This document shows, piece after piece, positions 33,363 through 41,353 of a DNA stretch of 56,415 nucleotides. Each line of letters begins with the position of its first letter. Position 1 is the stretch's first letter. A program made the translations under genes and the position numbers. Under the pieces are notes generated by a model. It saw only the letters and a program-made list of their open reading frames with translations, did not search any database and was not told the DNA's origin. This DNA is from Prevotella sp. (GTDB lineage Bacteria; Bacteroidota; Bacteroidia; Bacteroidales; Bacteroidaceae), in assembly GCA_017965725.1 (NCBI GenBank), contig JAGCPK010000046.1:1-56415 (forward strand), written 5' to 3'.

Positions 33363-34663
33363 ACTTCTTCTCCAAATAATGTGGCACTGGTACTTCCCGT
33401 AATCTTCACTTTGACTGTCTCACCGATATGATGACTGCCCTTGTCGAACACCACCATCTTGTTCTGCTCTGTCCGTCCACAGAGTTGCGCACGGCTACGC
33501 TTGGAGAATCCTTCTACCAACACATCGAAGGTTTTTCCCTCGTCCTTCTTGTTCTGTTGGGCAGAGATTTCCGTCTGTAGTTGGATGAGTTCGTTCAGAC
33601 GACGGATCTTTTCTTCTTCAGGCACGTCGTCAGGCAGATGTTTTGAAGCGTAGGTGCCAGGACGCTCCGAATATTTGAACATAAAAGCGGAGTCGTAGCC
33701 CACCTCTCGCATCAGACTCAAGGACAACTGATGATCCTCTTCCGTCTCGGAGTGATAGCCGACAAAAATATCTGTAGAGAGTCCACAGTCGGGGATGATA
33801 CGACGGATGGCATTCACACGGTCCATATACCACTCGCGGGTATATTTTCGGTTCATCAACTTCAGGATTCTGTCGCTGCCGCTTTGCACTGGCAGATGGA
33901 TATGTTTGCAGACATTCGGTACCTCTGCAATCACCCGCAGTGTCTCGTCGCTCATATCCTTTGGATGTGAGGTGGTGAAGCGGATACGCATCTCAGAAGC
34001 CTCCTCAGCGACTCGTCGCAACAAGGCAGGGAAATCGGTCTCCTGGCTCCTGTAAGAATTCACATTTTGTCCTAACAGCGTCACTTCCTTATAGCCTTTG
34101 TCTCGCAGGTCGCGTACCTCTTTTAAGATACTCTCCACATCGCGACTGCGCTCACGGCCTCTGGTATAGGGTACAATGCAGTAGTGGCAGAAGTTATTGC
34201 AGCCTCGCATGATGCTCACGAAACCACCAATCTTATGTCCTAAACCGATGCGCTGTGGTACCACATCTTTATAGGTCTCTGTGGTGGAGAGTTCAATATT
34301 CATCGCCTTATGCCCCATTTCTGCCTGCGCAATCAAGTCAGGCAGTGACAAGTAGGCATCAGGGCCAGCCACGAGGTCGGCATGATGGTTTTCCAACAGA
34401 TCCTGCTGTGCCCGCTCCGCCATACAGCCCAGTACGCCAATGATGAGTGGGCGCTTGCGACGAATGGCTGCAAGTGCCTCCAAGCGTCGGTAGATCTTCT
34501 GTTCCGCATTGTCCCTGACACTGCACGTGTTCAGAAAGACGGCATCAGCCTCGTCGATGCTGTCGGTAGTCTCATACCCTGCCATCTGCATCACCGATGC
34601 TACGACTTCCGAATCCGCCACGTTCATCTGACAGCCGTAGGTCTCAATATACAGTTTCTTCAT
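33359..34663 (-). CDS. miaB: tRNA-2-methylthio-N6-dimethylallyladenosine synthase
   Basis: MiaB methylthiolates i6A37 of tRNAs reading UNN codons. At 434 residues, all expected parts are visible: the N-terminal UPF0004 domain with three cluster cysteines (Cys11 in YGCQMN, Cys47 in NTCSVRDNAEQK, Cys80 in LGCMAE), the radical-SAM motif CNNFCHYC and a C-terminal TRAM domain (QLCGRTEQNKMVVF). It is the first gene of a six-gene minus-strand operon and overlaps msbA by ATGA. A TACCTTTG box lies about 20 bp upstream. Confidence 0.96.
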   Translation of the reverse strand: MKKLYIETYGCQMNVADSEVVASVMQMAGYETTDSIDEADAVFLNTCSVRDNAEQKIYRRLEALAAIRRKRPLIIGVLGCMAERAQQDLLENHHADLVAGPDAYLSLPDLIAQAEMGHKAMNIELSTTETYKDVVPQRIGLGHKIGGFVSIMRGCNNFCHYCIVPYTRGRERSRDVESILKEVRDLRDKGYKEVTLLGQNVNSYRSQETDFPALLRRVAEEASEMRIRFTTSHPKDMSDETLRVIAEVPNVCKHIHLPVQSGSDRILKLMNRKYTREWYMDRVNAIRRIIPDCGLSTDIFVGYHSETEEDHQLSLSLMREVGYDSAFMFKYSERPGTYASKHLPDDVPEEEKIRRLNELIQLQTEISAQQNKKDEGKTFDVLVEGFSKRSRAQLCGRTEQNKMVVFDKGSHHIGETVKVKITGSTSATLFGEEV

Positions 34664-34681
34664 TTGCTTCTATTTTGGGTG

Positions 34682-34689
34682 CAAAGGTA
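34682..34689 (-). promoter_or_regulatory. -7 box for miaB-msbA operon
   Basis: The minus strand reads TACCTTTGCA, 18 bp before the miaB ATG. It probably drives six genes down to 24006. Confidence 0.6.
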
Positions 34690-34701
34690 CGAAGATTTAT
34701 T

Positions 34702-34725
34702 CATTTAACCTAAAGATAACATACA
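34702..34725. promoter_or_regulatory. 24-bp shared upstream element, copy 1
   Basis: A 24-bp sequence with core TTAACCTAAAGATAACAT is identical to 41234-41257. It ends exactly 28 bp before the TACCTTTG box at 34754, the same distance as the second copy from its box. This fits an activator or repressor site near -40 to -65. It lies between divergent miaB and the CPBP-like gene. Confidence 0.6.
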
Positions 34726-34753
34726 TTTTGCACCATTATTCATGATTTCTCCG

Positions 34754-34761
34754 TACCTTTG
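34754..34761 (+). promoter_or_regulatory. -7 box for CPBP-like gene
   Basis: TACCTTTG followed by CA, 23 bp before the ATG at 34785. A TTTTG at 34726-34730 lies between the shared element and the box. Confidence 0.6.
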
Positions 34762-34784
34762 CACCCAGAAAGAGAAAAGAAAAG

Positions 34785-35588
34785 ATGAAGAAAGCGTTGA
34801 TGTATCTGTTTCTGGCATTAGGCATTATCGTTGCCGTGGTGCTTGTCAGCGGAGCCGTGATGGGCTTCGTAGCAGGTTTCATCGACGGATATAACGAGTC
34901 GAATCCTTGTACTACCGAAACTTCGAGCCTCGTCGTCTCTACTGCCATAATCATTATCCTGAGTGTTTGCATTATACTCAACGGGGTATTCCTGCATTTT
35001 CGTTTTGCCTCTTATGCTCCAGGCCGTATGCCTAAGGAGGCCCGTTGGCGTGTGTTGTCCCTCCTGATGTTAGCGATGGGTGGCTTGGCACTGCTCTATG
35101 GCACGATGTACAATCCTTTGCTTCCATACGATGGAACAATGACAACAGAGTCTGATGAGTCTGTCCGTAGTTATTATCTTTGGATAAAGGAGAACCCCCT
35201 CTTGTCGCTTCCGTTGTTAGTGCTGGTTGAGGGAACAGCAGATTTGATTGTCTTTGGTGCTGTACTTCGAGAACTATTGGAATGGAAGCACAAACCTGAA
35301 ATCGTCATACCTATCTTTGCGGCTGTTTTTGGTATCTTTACGGGTTTCTCAAACATGGTCATGCTCATAATTCCCTCCATGATGGTGGCTTTAATAGAGT
35401 CTTGGACGTATGAATGTACGCGCAGTGTCATCCCCGTCATCATCGCAGATACGTTCTTTTGGATAGTACTGATTTGTCTGTTTGGGGTGGCACTCCCTTG
35501 GTGGTGCTTCCTCCTCGCCGTCGCCATCATCCTCCCCTCAGGCTATTTCCTGATGAAAGCGATGGATCCTTTTAAACCCATCGACTGA
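34785..35588 (+). CDS. Polytopic membrane protein, CPBP-like with degenerate motifs
   Basis: A 267-residue protein with about seven hydrophobic helices. The stretch VEGTADLIVFGAVLRELLE resembles the EExxxR motif region of CPBP (type II CAAX protease-like) proteins, and the next helices (AAVFGIFTGFSNMVML, then IADTFFWIVL) the later histidine-containing motifs. The paired glutamates and both histidines are missing, so proteolysis is doubtful. The assignment is tentative and based on layout. It is transcribed alone from a promoter carrying the shared 24-bp element and ends 3 bp from the convergent response regulator. Confidence 0.5.
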   Translation: MKKALMYLFLALGIIVAVVLVSGAVMGFVAGFIDGYNESNPCTTETSSLVVSTAIIIILSVCIILNGVFLHFRFASYAPGRMPKEARWRVLSLLMLAMGGLALLYGTMYNPLLPYDGTMTTESDESVRSYYLWIKENPLLSLPLLVLVEGTADLIVFGAVLRELLEWKHKPEIVIPIFAAVFGIFTGFSNMVMLIIPSMMVALIESWTYECTRSVIPVIIADTFFWIVLICLFGVALPWWCFLLAVAIILPSGYFLMKAMDPFKPID

Positions 35589-35591
35589 TTC

Positions 35592-36290
35592 CTATTCCAC
35601 CAGCAGTTGCAGGCCAACACCGCGGACGGTTTTGAGGTTGATACGGGGATCGTCGGAGAGCAGTTTACGGAGTTTGTTGACGAAAACATCGAGACTGCGT
35701 GAAGCGAAATAGTCATCCTCTGTGTTCCAGAAACGACTAAGGATAGCCTCGCGACGTACCACATTGTTTTTGTTGTCTGCCAGTATCGCCAATATCTGAG
35801 CCTCGCGTTGGGTGATGGTCTGCGAGACGTTAGTCTCATCGTTACGCAGGGTGGCGTGGTCAGCGTCGAGCGTAAATTTACCGATTTTATAGTGACTGGT
35901 CTCCTTTTGTGTTTTCGCACCTCCACGCATCTTCATCAGGGCCTGGATATGTGCGTCGAGTTCCTCTGGAACGAAGGGTTTCTTCACGTAGTTATTGATA
36001 CCAAGGCGATAGCCTGCCTTCACGTCGTTGGGTGAGGTGAGGGCAGAGGTGAAGATGATAATCACGTCGCCATCTGTCTCACGAATACGCTCTACCATCT
36101 CGAAACCATTCATCACAGGCATGTCGATATCGGAGATAATCACATCGGGGTGTGTCTGTTCCCACATCTTCACACCTTCCTTGCCATTACAGGCAGTGCT
36201 CACTTCGTAACCGCCGATAATATCTTCCAGCCCAGTCTTCTCGATATAGGCCAGCGATTCGTCATCTTCTACTAACAATAACTTGATCAT
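35592..36290 (-). CDS. rprY: RprY-like OmpR-family response regulator
   Basis: A 232-residue regulator with a receiver domain (acidic pocket VEDDES, phospho-acceptor Asp54 in ISDIDMPVMNG, Lys in KKPF) and a C-terminal OmpR/PhoB winged helix (TQREAQILAILADNKNNVVR, SLDVFVNKLRKLL, VRGVGLQL). Length and sequence style match Bacteroidota RprY. Its start overlaps the kinase stop (ATGA). Targets are unknown; the 24-bp elements nearby are possible sites. Confidence 0.9.
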   Translation of the reverse strand: MIKLLLVEDDESLAYIEKTGLEDIIGGYEVSTACNGKEGVKMWEQTHPDVIISDIDMPVMNGFEMVERIRETDGDVIIIFTSALTSPNDVKAGYRLGINNYVKKPFVPEELDAHIQALMKMRGGAKTQKETSHYKIGKFTLDADHATLRNDETNVSQTITQREAQILAILADNKNNVVRREAILSRFWNTEDDYFASRSLDVFVNKLRKLLSDDPRINLKTVRGVGLQLLVE

Positions 36291-37582
36291 ACGCTCTTAG
36301 GTATATATAATGTGAATTCCGAAAACTTGTCTTTTTCGCTCGATACGGTGACTTTGCCACCATGGGCCTGCATCACCTGATCTACGTAGTTTAGGCCGAG
36401 ACCGAAACCTGAGACACCGCCCTTGCGGTTCTTCTCATGGATGGCAGCCCGTCCGAACTTGTCGAAGATGATTTGCTGTTCCTCCTTCGAGATGCCTATA
36501 CCGTTGTCGCGAACCTTTAGCAATACATGTTTGTCGGTATCGAAACTCTTGATGTCGATTTGTATTTCGTCTTTAGAATATTTGATGGCGTTGTCGATGA
36601 GGTTGGAAATGGCCTCTGTGAGATATTGCTCATCTGCTAACACGTTCTTCACCTCGAGATGGGTGGAAATCTCGATGGGTTTGTTTGCCTTTGTCTTGGC
36701 CTTCTCTACAAGGTCATTGATGATGGGCTCAAGATCTATCTCGTTCTTGTTGAGGATGAGTTTCTTGTTCTCCAGTTTCGAGATGGTGAGCAATTTGTTG
36801 ACGAGTGCCAACAGGTGCTCCGCCTCATCCTCAATGATGGTGTAATATTTCTCTTTGATCTGCGGCTTGTCATCCACCTTGCCGCTATGCAGGAAATGGG
36901 CTCCCATGATAATGCTCGACAGGGGTGACTTCATGTCGTGTACCATCGCATACGAGAAGTCATTGCGCAGTTCTGCCATCTGCTCCTGTTCTGTGATGAA
37001 ACGTAGTAACTGGATGATGATGACAGCAAAGAAAGCGAGGATGATGGCACTGATGAGGAACAGCGGACTGAGTCGTCGTGCCAATTCTGGGTAGGGGTTG
37101 TTGAGGGCGAGTCGGATGGCTTTCGACTGGTCGCGTCGGATGCTGACGGGTTTGGTAAATATTGACCACGAAGTGCTCCTGTCGTTGTTTTGCTTGAGAA
37201 CCTTCCCTCCCGCATCCACCATCTGAAGCGTCACGTCGCGGTTGATGTGTACTACGCTCAGCAGCGAATCCACTAGCATTGCCACATTGTCGAGTGATAT
37301 CTCTGAGTGGTATTTCTGGCTCAGCGCGTCGTTCATGCCTTCTACGGAGGATGCCAGCGACAGGTTACCTCGCGACTGTGGCAGACTCAGCGTGTCGTCT
37401 TCCGTTACAAGTTCCGCACGGCTGTAACTCTCGTAGAACATGGCCCATGAGAGTTGGCCTTCAGCCCTTTCCGAGATATCCTTTGTCGTGGAGCGGTAGG
37501 TCATCCACATATAGAGTCCCAACAGCAGCAACACCGCCACTGCGCTCACTATCGACACATATTTATACCTGCTCGAATGCAT
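36287..37582 (-). CDS. rprX: RprX-like sensor histidine kinase
   Basis: A 431-residue membrane kinase: helix 1 (about 8-28), a periplasmic sensor of about 140 residues without a recognisable fold, helix 2 (about 173-194), HisKA with phospho-acceptor His215 in VHDMKSPLSS, and HATPase motifs NLIDNAIKYS, VRDNGIGIS and GFGLGLNYV. It phosphorylates the RprY-like partner encoded next. The upstream gene, 9 bp away, encodes a small secreted repeat protein, so the three are one operon and the repeat protein could act on the sensor domain (inference). Confidence 0.9.
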   Translation of the reverse strand: MHSSRYKYVSIVSAVAVLLLLGLYMWMTYRSTTKDISERAEGQLSWAMFYESYSRAELVTEDDTLSLPQSRGNLSLASSVEGMNDALSQKYHSEISLDNVAMLVDSLLSVVHINRDVTLQMVDAGGKVLKQNNDRSTSWSIFTKPVSIRRDQSKAIRLALNNPYPELARRLSPLFLISAIILAFFAVIIIQLLRFITEQEQMAELRNDFSYAMVHDMKSPLSSIIMGAHFLHSGKVDDKPQIKEKYYTIIEDEAEHLLALVNKLLTISKLENKKLILNKNEIDLEPIINDLVEKAKTKANKPIEISTHLEVKNVLADEQYLTEAISNLIDNAIKYSKDEIQIDIKSFDTDKHVLLKVRDNGIGISKEEQQIIFDKFGRAAIHEKNRKGGVSGFGLGLNYVDQVMQAHGGKVTVSSEKDKFSEFTLYIPKSV

Positions 37583-37591
37583 TCACTGCCT

Positions 37592-38005
37592 TTAGAAGAA
37601 AAAGAAGAAATAGGCGGCAGCCCACTCCTTGGGAATCCCCTGCACCTTACCGATGCTGGAGCCATTGCCATTACGCACTGTGCCGTCATTCTCCACCTTT
37701 CCGATGCTGGAGCCGCTGCTGTTGCGCACGGTACCGTCCTTATCTACCTTTCCGATACTGGAGCCACTGCTGTTGCGAATGGTGCCGTCGCTGTCGATCT
37801 TGCCAATCTGCGAACCGCTGCCATTGCGTACAACACCATTGCTCTCAATCTTTCCGATACTCGAACCGCTCGAATTACGAACCGTTCCGTTATTCTCAAT
37901 CTTTCCGCAGCTCGAACCTTTGCTGTTATAGACGGTCTGAGCCGATGCACCTGTAGCCACCATAAGGGCCAGGGCCATGAACATTACACGTACTAATTTC
38001 ATCAT
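37592..38005 (-). CDS. Secreted 17-residue-repeat protein (5-fold beta-flower type)
   Basis: A 137-residue exported protein with a signal peptide ending ASAQ. The mature part is five tandem 17-residue repeats of the form SSIGKV-ENDGTVRNSSG (residues about 31-115) plus a sixth partial one, as in the small Bacteroidota proteins called 5-fold beta-flower. The repeats probably form a five-bladed disc. The C-terminus is unusual: WAAAY followed by five Phe at the stop. Its gene lies 9 bp upstream of the RprX-like kinase, suggesting a function in envelope sensing. No catalytic residues are apparent. Confidence 0.8.
   Translation of the reverse strand: MMKLVRVMFMALALMVATGASAQTVYNSKGSSCGKIENNGTVRNSSGSSIGKIESNGVVRNGSGSQIGKIDSDGTIRNSSGSSIGKVDKDGTVRNSSGSSIGKVENDGTVRNGNGSSIGKVQGIPKEWAAAYFFFFF
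37642..37915 (-). repeat. 51-bp coding tandem repeats
   Basis: Five complete 51-bp units plus a partial one encode the 17-residue beta-flower blades. Conserved positions are Gly-Lys-Ile/Val and Asp/Asn-Gly-Thr/Val in each unit. Confidence 0.85.
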
Positions 38006-38035
38006 GTTTCTGGTTTAGGAATGAATAGTCGCTGC

Positions 38036-38043
38036 AAAGATAC
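38036..38043 (-). promoter_or_regulatory. -7 box for beta-flower-RprXY operon
   Basis: The minus strand reads TATCTTTGCA, about 30 bases before the ATG at 38005. Confidence 0.6.
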
Positions 38044-38098
38044 GCAATCTTTGCCACAATCCGCTAAGTATTAAGTTTTTTTTGATAAAAACACAGTA

Positions 38099-39781
38099 TT
38101 ACCAATGGAAGCGAATACCGAGGGGCAGGGTAATCTGTAGGGGATGCTCTGTACGATAGGTCTTTAGGTCGCTACCATTGTCAAAGAAGTATTGCAGACT
38201 TGGTTCGACAAAGAAACCAACGTGTGGCGTAAAGTCATATTCCATGCCAAGGCCGAATGTCGTGGACCACTGACAAGAAGCGCTGAGGGAGGTCTTATTT
38301 TGGTAGGTGTTGATACCATCGTAGATGTAGTTGATGTCAGTGGTGCCATGTATTGGCAGTTCCAGCATGGCCCCTGTAGAGGAATAGAGGCTGAGATGTG
38401 CCTTGCTGTACCACCGCCATCCAAAGCGAAGTGGAATGCCGAGATAATGAAGCCGTTGACTTTCCTGGATAAAGGCTTGACTGCTGCCTGTGTTGATGGC
38501 GGAAATCAGTCGTGTGTAACTGAGACCTGTCTCGATGGATAGACGATTAGAGAGTTGATGACTTAGAGTCAACTGAATGGTAAAGGGCAGTTGATAAGTG
38601 TGTTGTGCTACCATCTCACCATGATTAATCATGGCGTTTTCTTCTGCAATTTTTTTCAGCGAACGGGTTTCTGATGTAACCTCATTTGTGGGGAAGGCAT
38701 TGTTAAGTGACCAGGCATAGTCTATCCAGTTGTTGATGGAATAATAAGAAGGGACAAACGAATTTGAGGTAGATGCAAAACTGTTGGTATAGATTGCAGT
38801 TGGTGACAAATCAATACTTGAGTGTCCTATTTGTCCGTTGTAGGCCAGGTGGATTTCCCAAGATGATTTCTTGGTTTTTGTGGCAGCAATCAGATGTTTA
38901 TCATCAAATGATGGTAGAATAATTTGCTGATGGATGAGGGTATCCTGTGCAGCCGAATCATGGACATATCCTTGTGATTCGATCAAATCTCCTGTCTCTT
39001 CACTTTTGTCTTCAGACTCCTTATAGAAATAAGGTATTGAGTCAGGCTGGATGACGGCCTCTGTCTGATAGCGGATAGGATGATGGGCGGGTCGCTTGTT
39101 GAGGGAGGCATAGACAATCTCATCGTGTGGGGTCTCAATGACGGGCTCAGGCTGAGGCTTCTGTGGCTTTGGTGCTACTGCCGTCGGTTTGACTTCTGGC
39201 TCTGGCTTGTGCAATAGTTTCCAGATGGCCGTGGGGATGGCAATGAGTAACAGAATAAGCACCCACGACTGCTTGATCAGCATCTGAAGCATTCGTTTGG
39301 CGTGGGAGAGTTGCGAGGATGAGGAGTGGGGAGCAATGCCAAGCAGTTGACTGATTTCCTGATGCGACAGTCCTTCGAACACAGAGAGCCTGAATATCTG
39401 CTGATAGCCTTGGGGCAACTGTTCGACAAGTGCCTGTAGTTGTTCATAGTCAGGCATCATTTCCGTCTCTGTGGCATCTTGGTTTTCACTGACCATTTGT
39501 TGCAAAGCCACCTGCTCTTTTTCCAAGTGCTTCCGATAATGATAGCCTACATTGCGGACAATCGTTGTCATCCACGACTCTAACTTATCAGCATCTCGTA
39601 ATTGGTCGAGTGAGGTCAGAATCACCACGAAAGCATCGTGCAGCAGATCTTCTGCCACATCGTCCCCCTTCGTATATTGTCTGCAGATACTGAGTAGTCG
39701 GGGCCGGTATTGTTCGTAAAGCAGATGCAAAGCCTCACGTTCTCCAGCCTTGCACCTGCTGATCAACTCATGGGCTTCCAT
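38099..39781 (-). CDS. Fusion: ECF sigma factor + transmembrane helix + proline-rich linker + outer-membrane-barrel-like domain
   Basis: One uninterrupted 560-residue frame. Residues 1-168 are an ECF sigma factor: region 2 (DVAEDLLHDAFVVI; LESWMTTIVRNVGYHYRKH) and region 4 (LPQGYQQIFRLSVFEGLSHQ; HSSSSQLSHAKRMLQ). Residues 172-190 form a hydrophobic helix. Residues 191-305 are a Pro/Lys/Glu-rich linker (KPEPEVKPTAVAPKPQKPQP). From about 306 the chain alternates aromatic and polar residues (QLTLSHQLSNRLSIETGLSY; FGWRWYSKAHLSLY) and ends LPLGIRFHW, like an outer-membrane beta-barrel. This implies one chain reaching from cytoplasm to outer membrane. It follows a lipoprotein gene by 5 bp. No frameshift between the parts is visible. 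Confidence 0.85.
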   Translation of the reverse strand: MEAHELISRCKAGEREALHLLYEQYRPRLLSICRQYTKGDDVAEDLLHDAFVVILTSLDQLRDADKLESWMTTIVRNVGYHYRKHLEKEQVALQQMVSENQDATETEMMPDYEQLQALVEQLPQGYQQIFRLSVFEGLSHQEISQLLGIAPHSSSSQLSHAKRMLQMLIKQSWVLILLLIAIPTAIWKLLHKPEPEVKPTAVAPKPQKPQPEPVIETPHDEIVYASLNKRPAHHPIRYQTEAVIQPDSIPYFYKESEDKSEETGDLIESQGYVHDSAAQDTLIHQQIILPSFDDKHLIAATKTKKSSWEIHLAYNGQIGHSSIDLSPTAIYTNSFASTSNSFVPSYYSINNWIDYAWSLNNAFPTNEVTSETRSLKKIAEENAMINHGEMVAQHTYQLPFTIQLTLSHQLSNRLSIETGLSYTRLISAINTGSSQAFIQESQRLHYLGIPLRFGWRWYSKAHLSLYSSTGAMLELPIHGTTDINYIYDGINTYQNKTSLSASCQWSTTFGLGMEYDFTPHVGFFVEPSLQYFFDNGSDLKTYRTEHPLQITLPLGIRFHW

Positions 39782-39786
39782 TCAGG

Positions 39787-41118
39787 TTAGCCTTCCCGTT
39801 GATAGGTATCCCATCCTTCCAGTTCGAGGGTGTTGCCATTGATCTTGGCCTTGATGGTTTTTCCTTGAGGCACAATGGTGGGGTCGAAGTTCAAGTCAAC
39901 GCCGTCTTTGGAGAATCCTTCGTTTATCATGAAGCCTTTGTTATATTCGTAGATGACCAGTTCCGCCTCTGAGTCTTGATAGGTGACGGTATAGGCAAAG
40001 GGTGCGTTAAGTACTCCGTTTAGAAGTCTGTAGCCAGTGTTGTCGGAACGGAATACCCAGGTGAAAGTGGCAATTGCGGGAATGTTGTCATACTTAAACT
40101 CTCCCGACCATCTGCCTACAATCGGGCTGTCCTTATCACTTTGCGGTTTGCCGTATTTCTGGCGCACATTGATTGCGAGCGATTCGAACGCGTCTGCCGT
40201 CTGCTTAAACCAAGGATAACTGACATAACTCATCATGTTGTTGAGTGACTGCATGTTGTCGTAAGAACGAACCGAATACTCAATGGCATCGCCAGCAGCA
40301 TAGTAACACTTAAAACTATAGTCGATATCGCCATACTGTTCATTCTTATGATAGTCAGTCAGCACATAACTGAAGGGATCGAGGGCCACTTTGTTGGTGC
40401 CGTCCTTGTAGGTCATGACAGTACGCAGGTAGCCTGTGCCGTCATCGTTTAACGACATCACCTCGGTGATGCTGAAGGGTAAGTCAGGATAAAGTGTGAC
40501 AATGGCTTGCTGGTTTACATCATGTAACAAGTGCTGCCAGTCGTTCTGCCAGTAGCCAACGAGATAGTTAGGTGCATCCTCGGCATCCTTGATTCGTTCT
40601 GAGGTCAGGACGAGAATACAGCAAATATTTGTGGCTTTGTTCACAAATGACTCATAGTCTTCAGAACCCTTGAAAATGTGTCGCTCACCTTTGCTATTGA
40701 AGATATTGGACCATGAACTCGAAACGACGTTGTAGATATCGTAAAAGTATTCCCCCATGTACTCCATCCGACATACTCGGCCACTTAAATCAGCACCTGC
40801 ACTGATGGCCAATTCCTGAATGGCTGTTGGTAACTGTTCTACAAAGATATGGTTGACGGGTATTTTCTTACCAAAGAATGTGGCCGACTCGAACTGATTA
40901 GTGATATCTACCACCTGTAGTTTCAAGCCATTTCTTTCGAACAGTTTGACGACAATACTATTGTTGTCAATCGCTCCTTTTCTTCTTGTCAGCCCCATAA
41001 CCTCATAAACGTCTTGGTCTTGGTCCGATGGATCCTCGTCGCTGGATGAACATCCCGTTAGTGTTGCCAGTCCTGACAGCAGGAGTGTCAGCATCCATAA
41101 CATACTTAGTCTTTTCAT
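39787..41118 (-). CDS. Lipoprotein of unknown function, operon partner of sigma-barrel fusion
   Basis: A lipoprotein of about 443 residues with lipobox LTGC (Cys near residue 23) followed by an acidic spacer (SSSDEDPSDQDQD). The body is mixed alpha/beta with no motif I recognise; the C-terminal part (VGRWSGEFKYDNIPAIATFTW; TGYRLLNGVLNAPFAYTVTY) resembles lipocalin-like up-and-down strands seen in Bacteroidota lipoproteins. ATG codons at 41124 and 41118 both work; the second puts basic residues right after Met. It lies 5 bp upstream of the sigma-TM-barrel gene, so it may deliver or gate the signal for that protein (inference). Confidence 0.7.
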   Translation of the reverse strand: MKRLSMLWMLTLLLSGLATLTGCSSSDEDPSDQDQDVYEVMGLTRRKGAIDNNSIVVKLFERNGLKLQVVDITNQFESATFFGKKIPVNHIFVEQLPTAIQELAISAGADLSGRVCRMEYMGEYFYDIYNVVSSSWSNIFNSKGERHIFKGSEDYESFVNKATNICCILVLTSERIKDAEDAPNYLVGYWQNDWQHLLHDVNQQAIVTLYPDLPFSITEVMSLNDDGTGYLRTVMTYKDGTNKVALDPFSYVLTDYHKNEQYGDIDYSFKCYYAAGDAIEYSVRSYDNMQSLNNMMSYVSYPWFKQTADAFESLAINVRQKYGKPQSDKDSPIVGRWSGEFKYDNIPAIATFTWVFRSDNTGYRLLNGVLNAPFAYTVTYQDSEAELVIYEYNKGFMINEGFSKDGVDLNFDPTIVPQGKTIKAKINGNTLELEGWDTYQREG

Positions 41119-41140
41119 ACTCATTATTAATTATTAGTTG

Positions 41141-41148
41141 CAAAAATA
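41141..41148 (-). promoter_or_regulatory. -7 box for lipoprotein/sigma-barrel operon
   Basis: The minus strand reads TATTTTTGCA, about 20 bases before the lipoprotein start. Confidence 0.5.
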
Positions 41149-41233
41149 ACTTTTTTCTCTTATATAGTGTCTGAAAGGCCGAAAAGACTGCATGAAAAGG
41201 GAATGTTTTTATGGTTTATTAACGCGGGAAATA

Positions 41234-41257
41234 CATTTAACCTAAAGATAACATACA
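41234..41257. promoter_or_regulatory. 24-bp shared upstream element, copy 2
   Basis: Identical over 24 bp to 34702-34725 and again exactly 28 bp before a TACCTTTG box (41286). It lies between the divergent lipoprotein/sigma-barrel operon and the DUF3836 gene, so it could affect either. Confidence 0.6.
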
Positions 41258-41285
41258 AATAACTTAAAGTTTTTGTAGTTTATCA

Positions 41286-41293
41286 TACCTTTG
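41286..41293 (+). promoter_or_regulatory. -7 box for DUF3836 gene
   Basis: TACCTTTG followed by CA. The ATG is 60 bp downstream, leaving a leader of roughly 50 bases. Confidence 0.6.
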
Positions 41294-41353
41294 CAGCGTC
41301 TAAAGGACAAAAAGAAATGAAAATTTAAGTTGAACAATTAAAAAATAAGAGTT

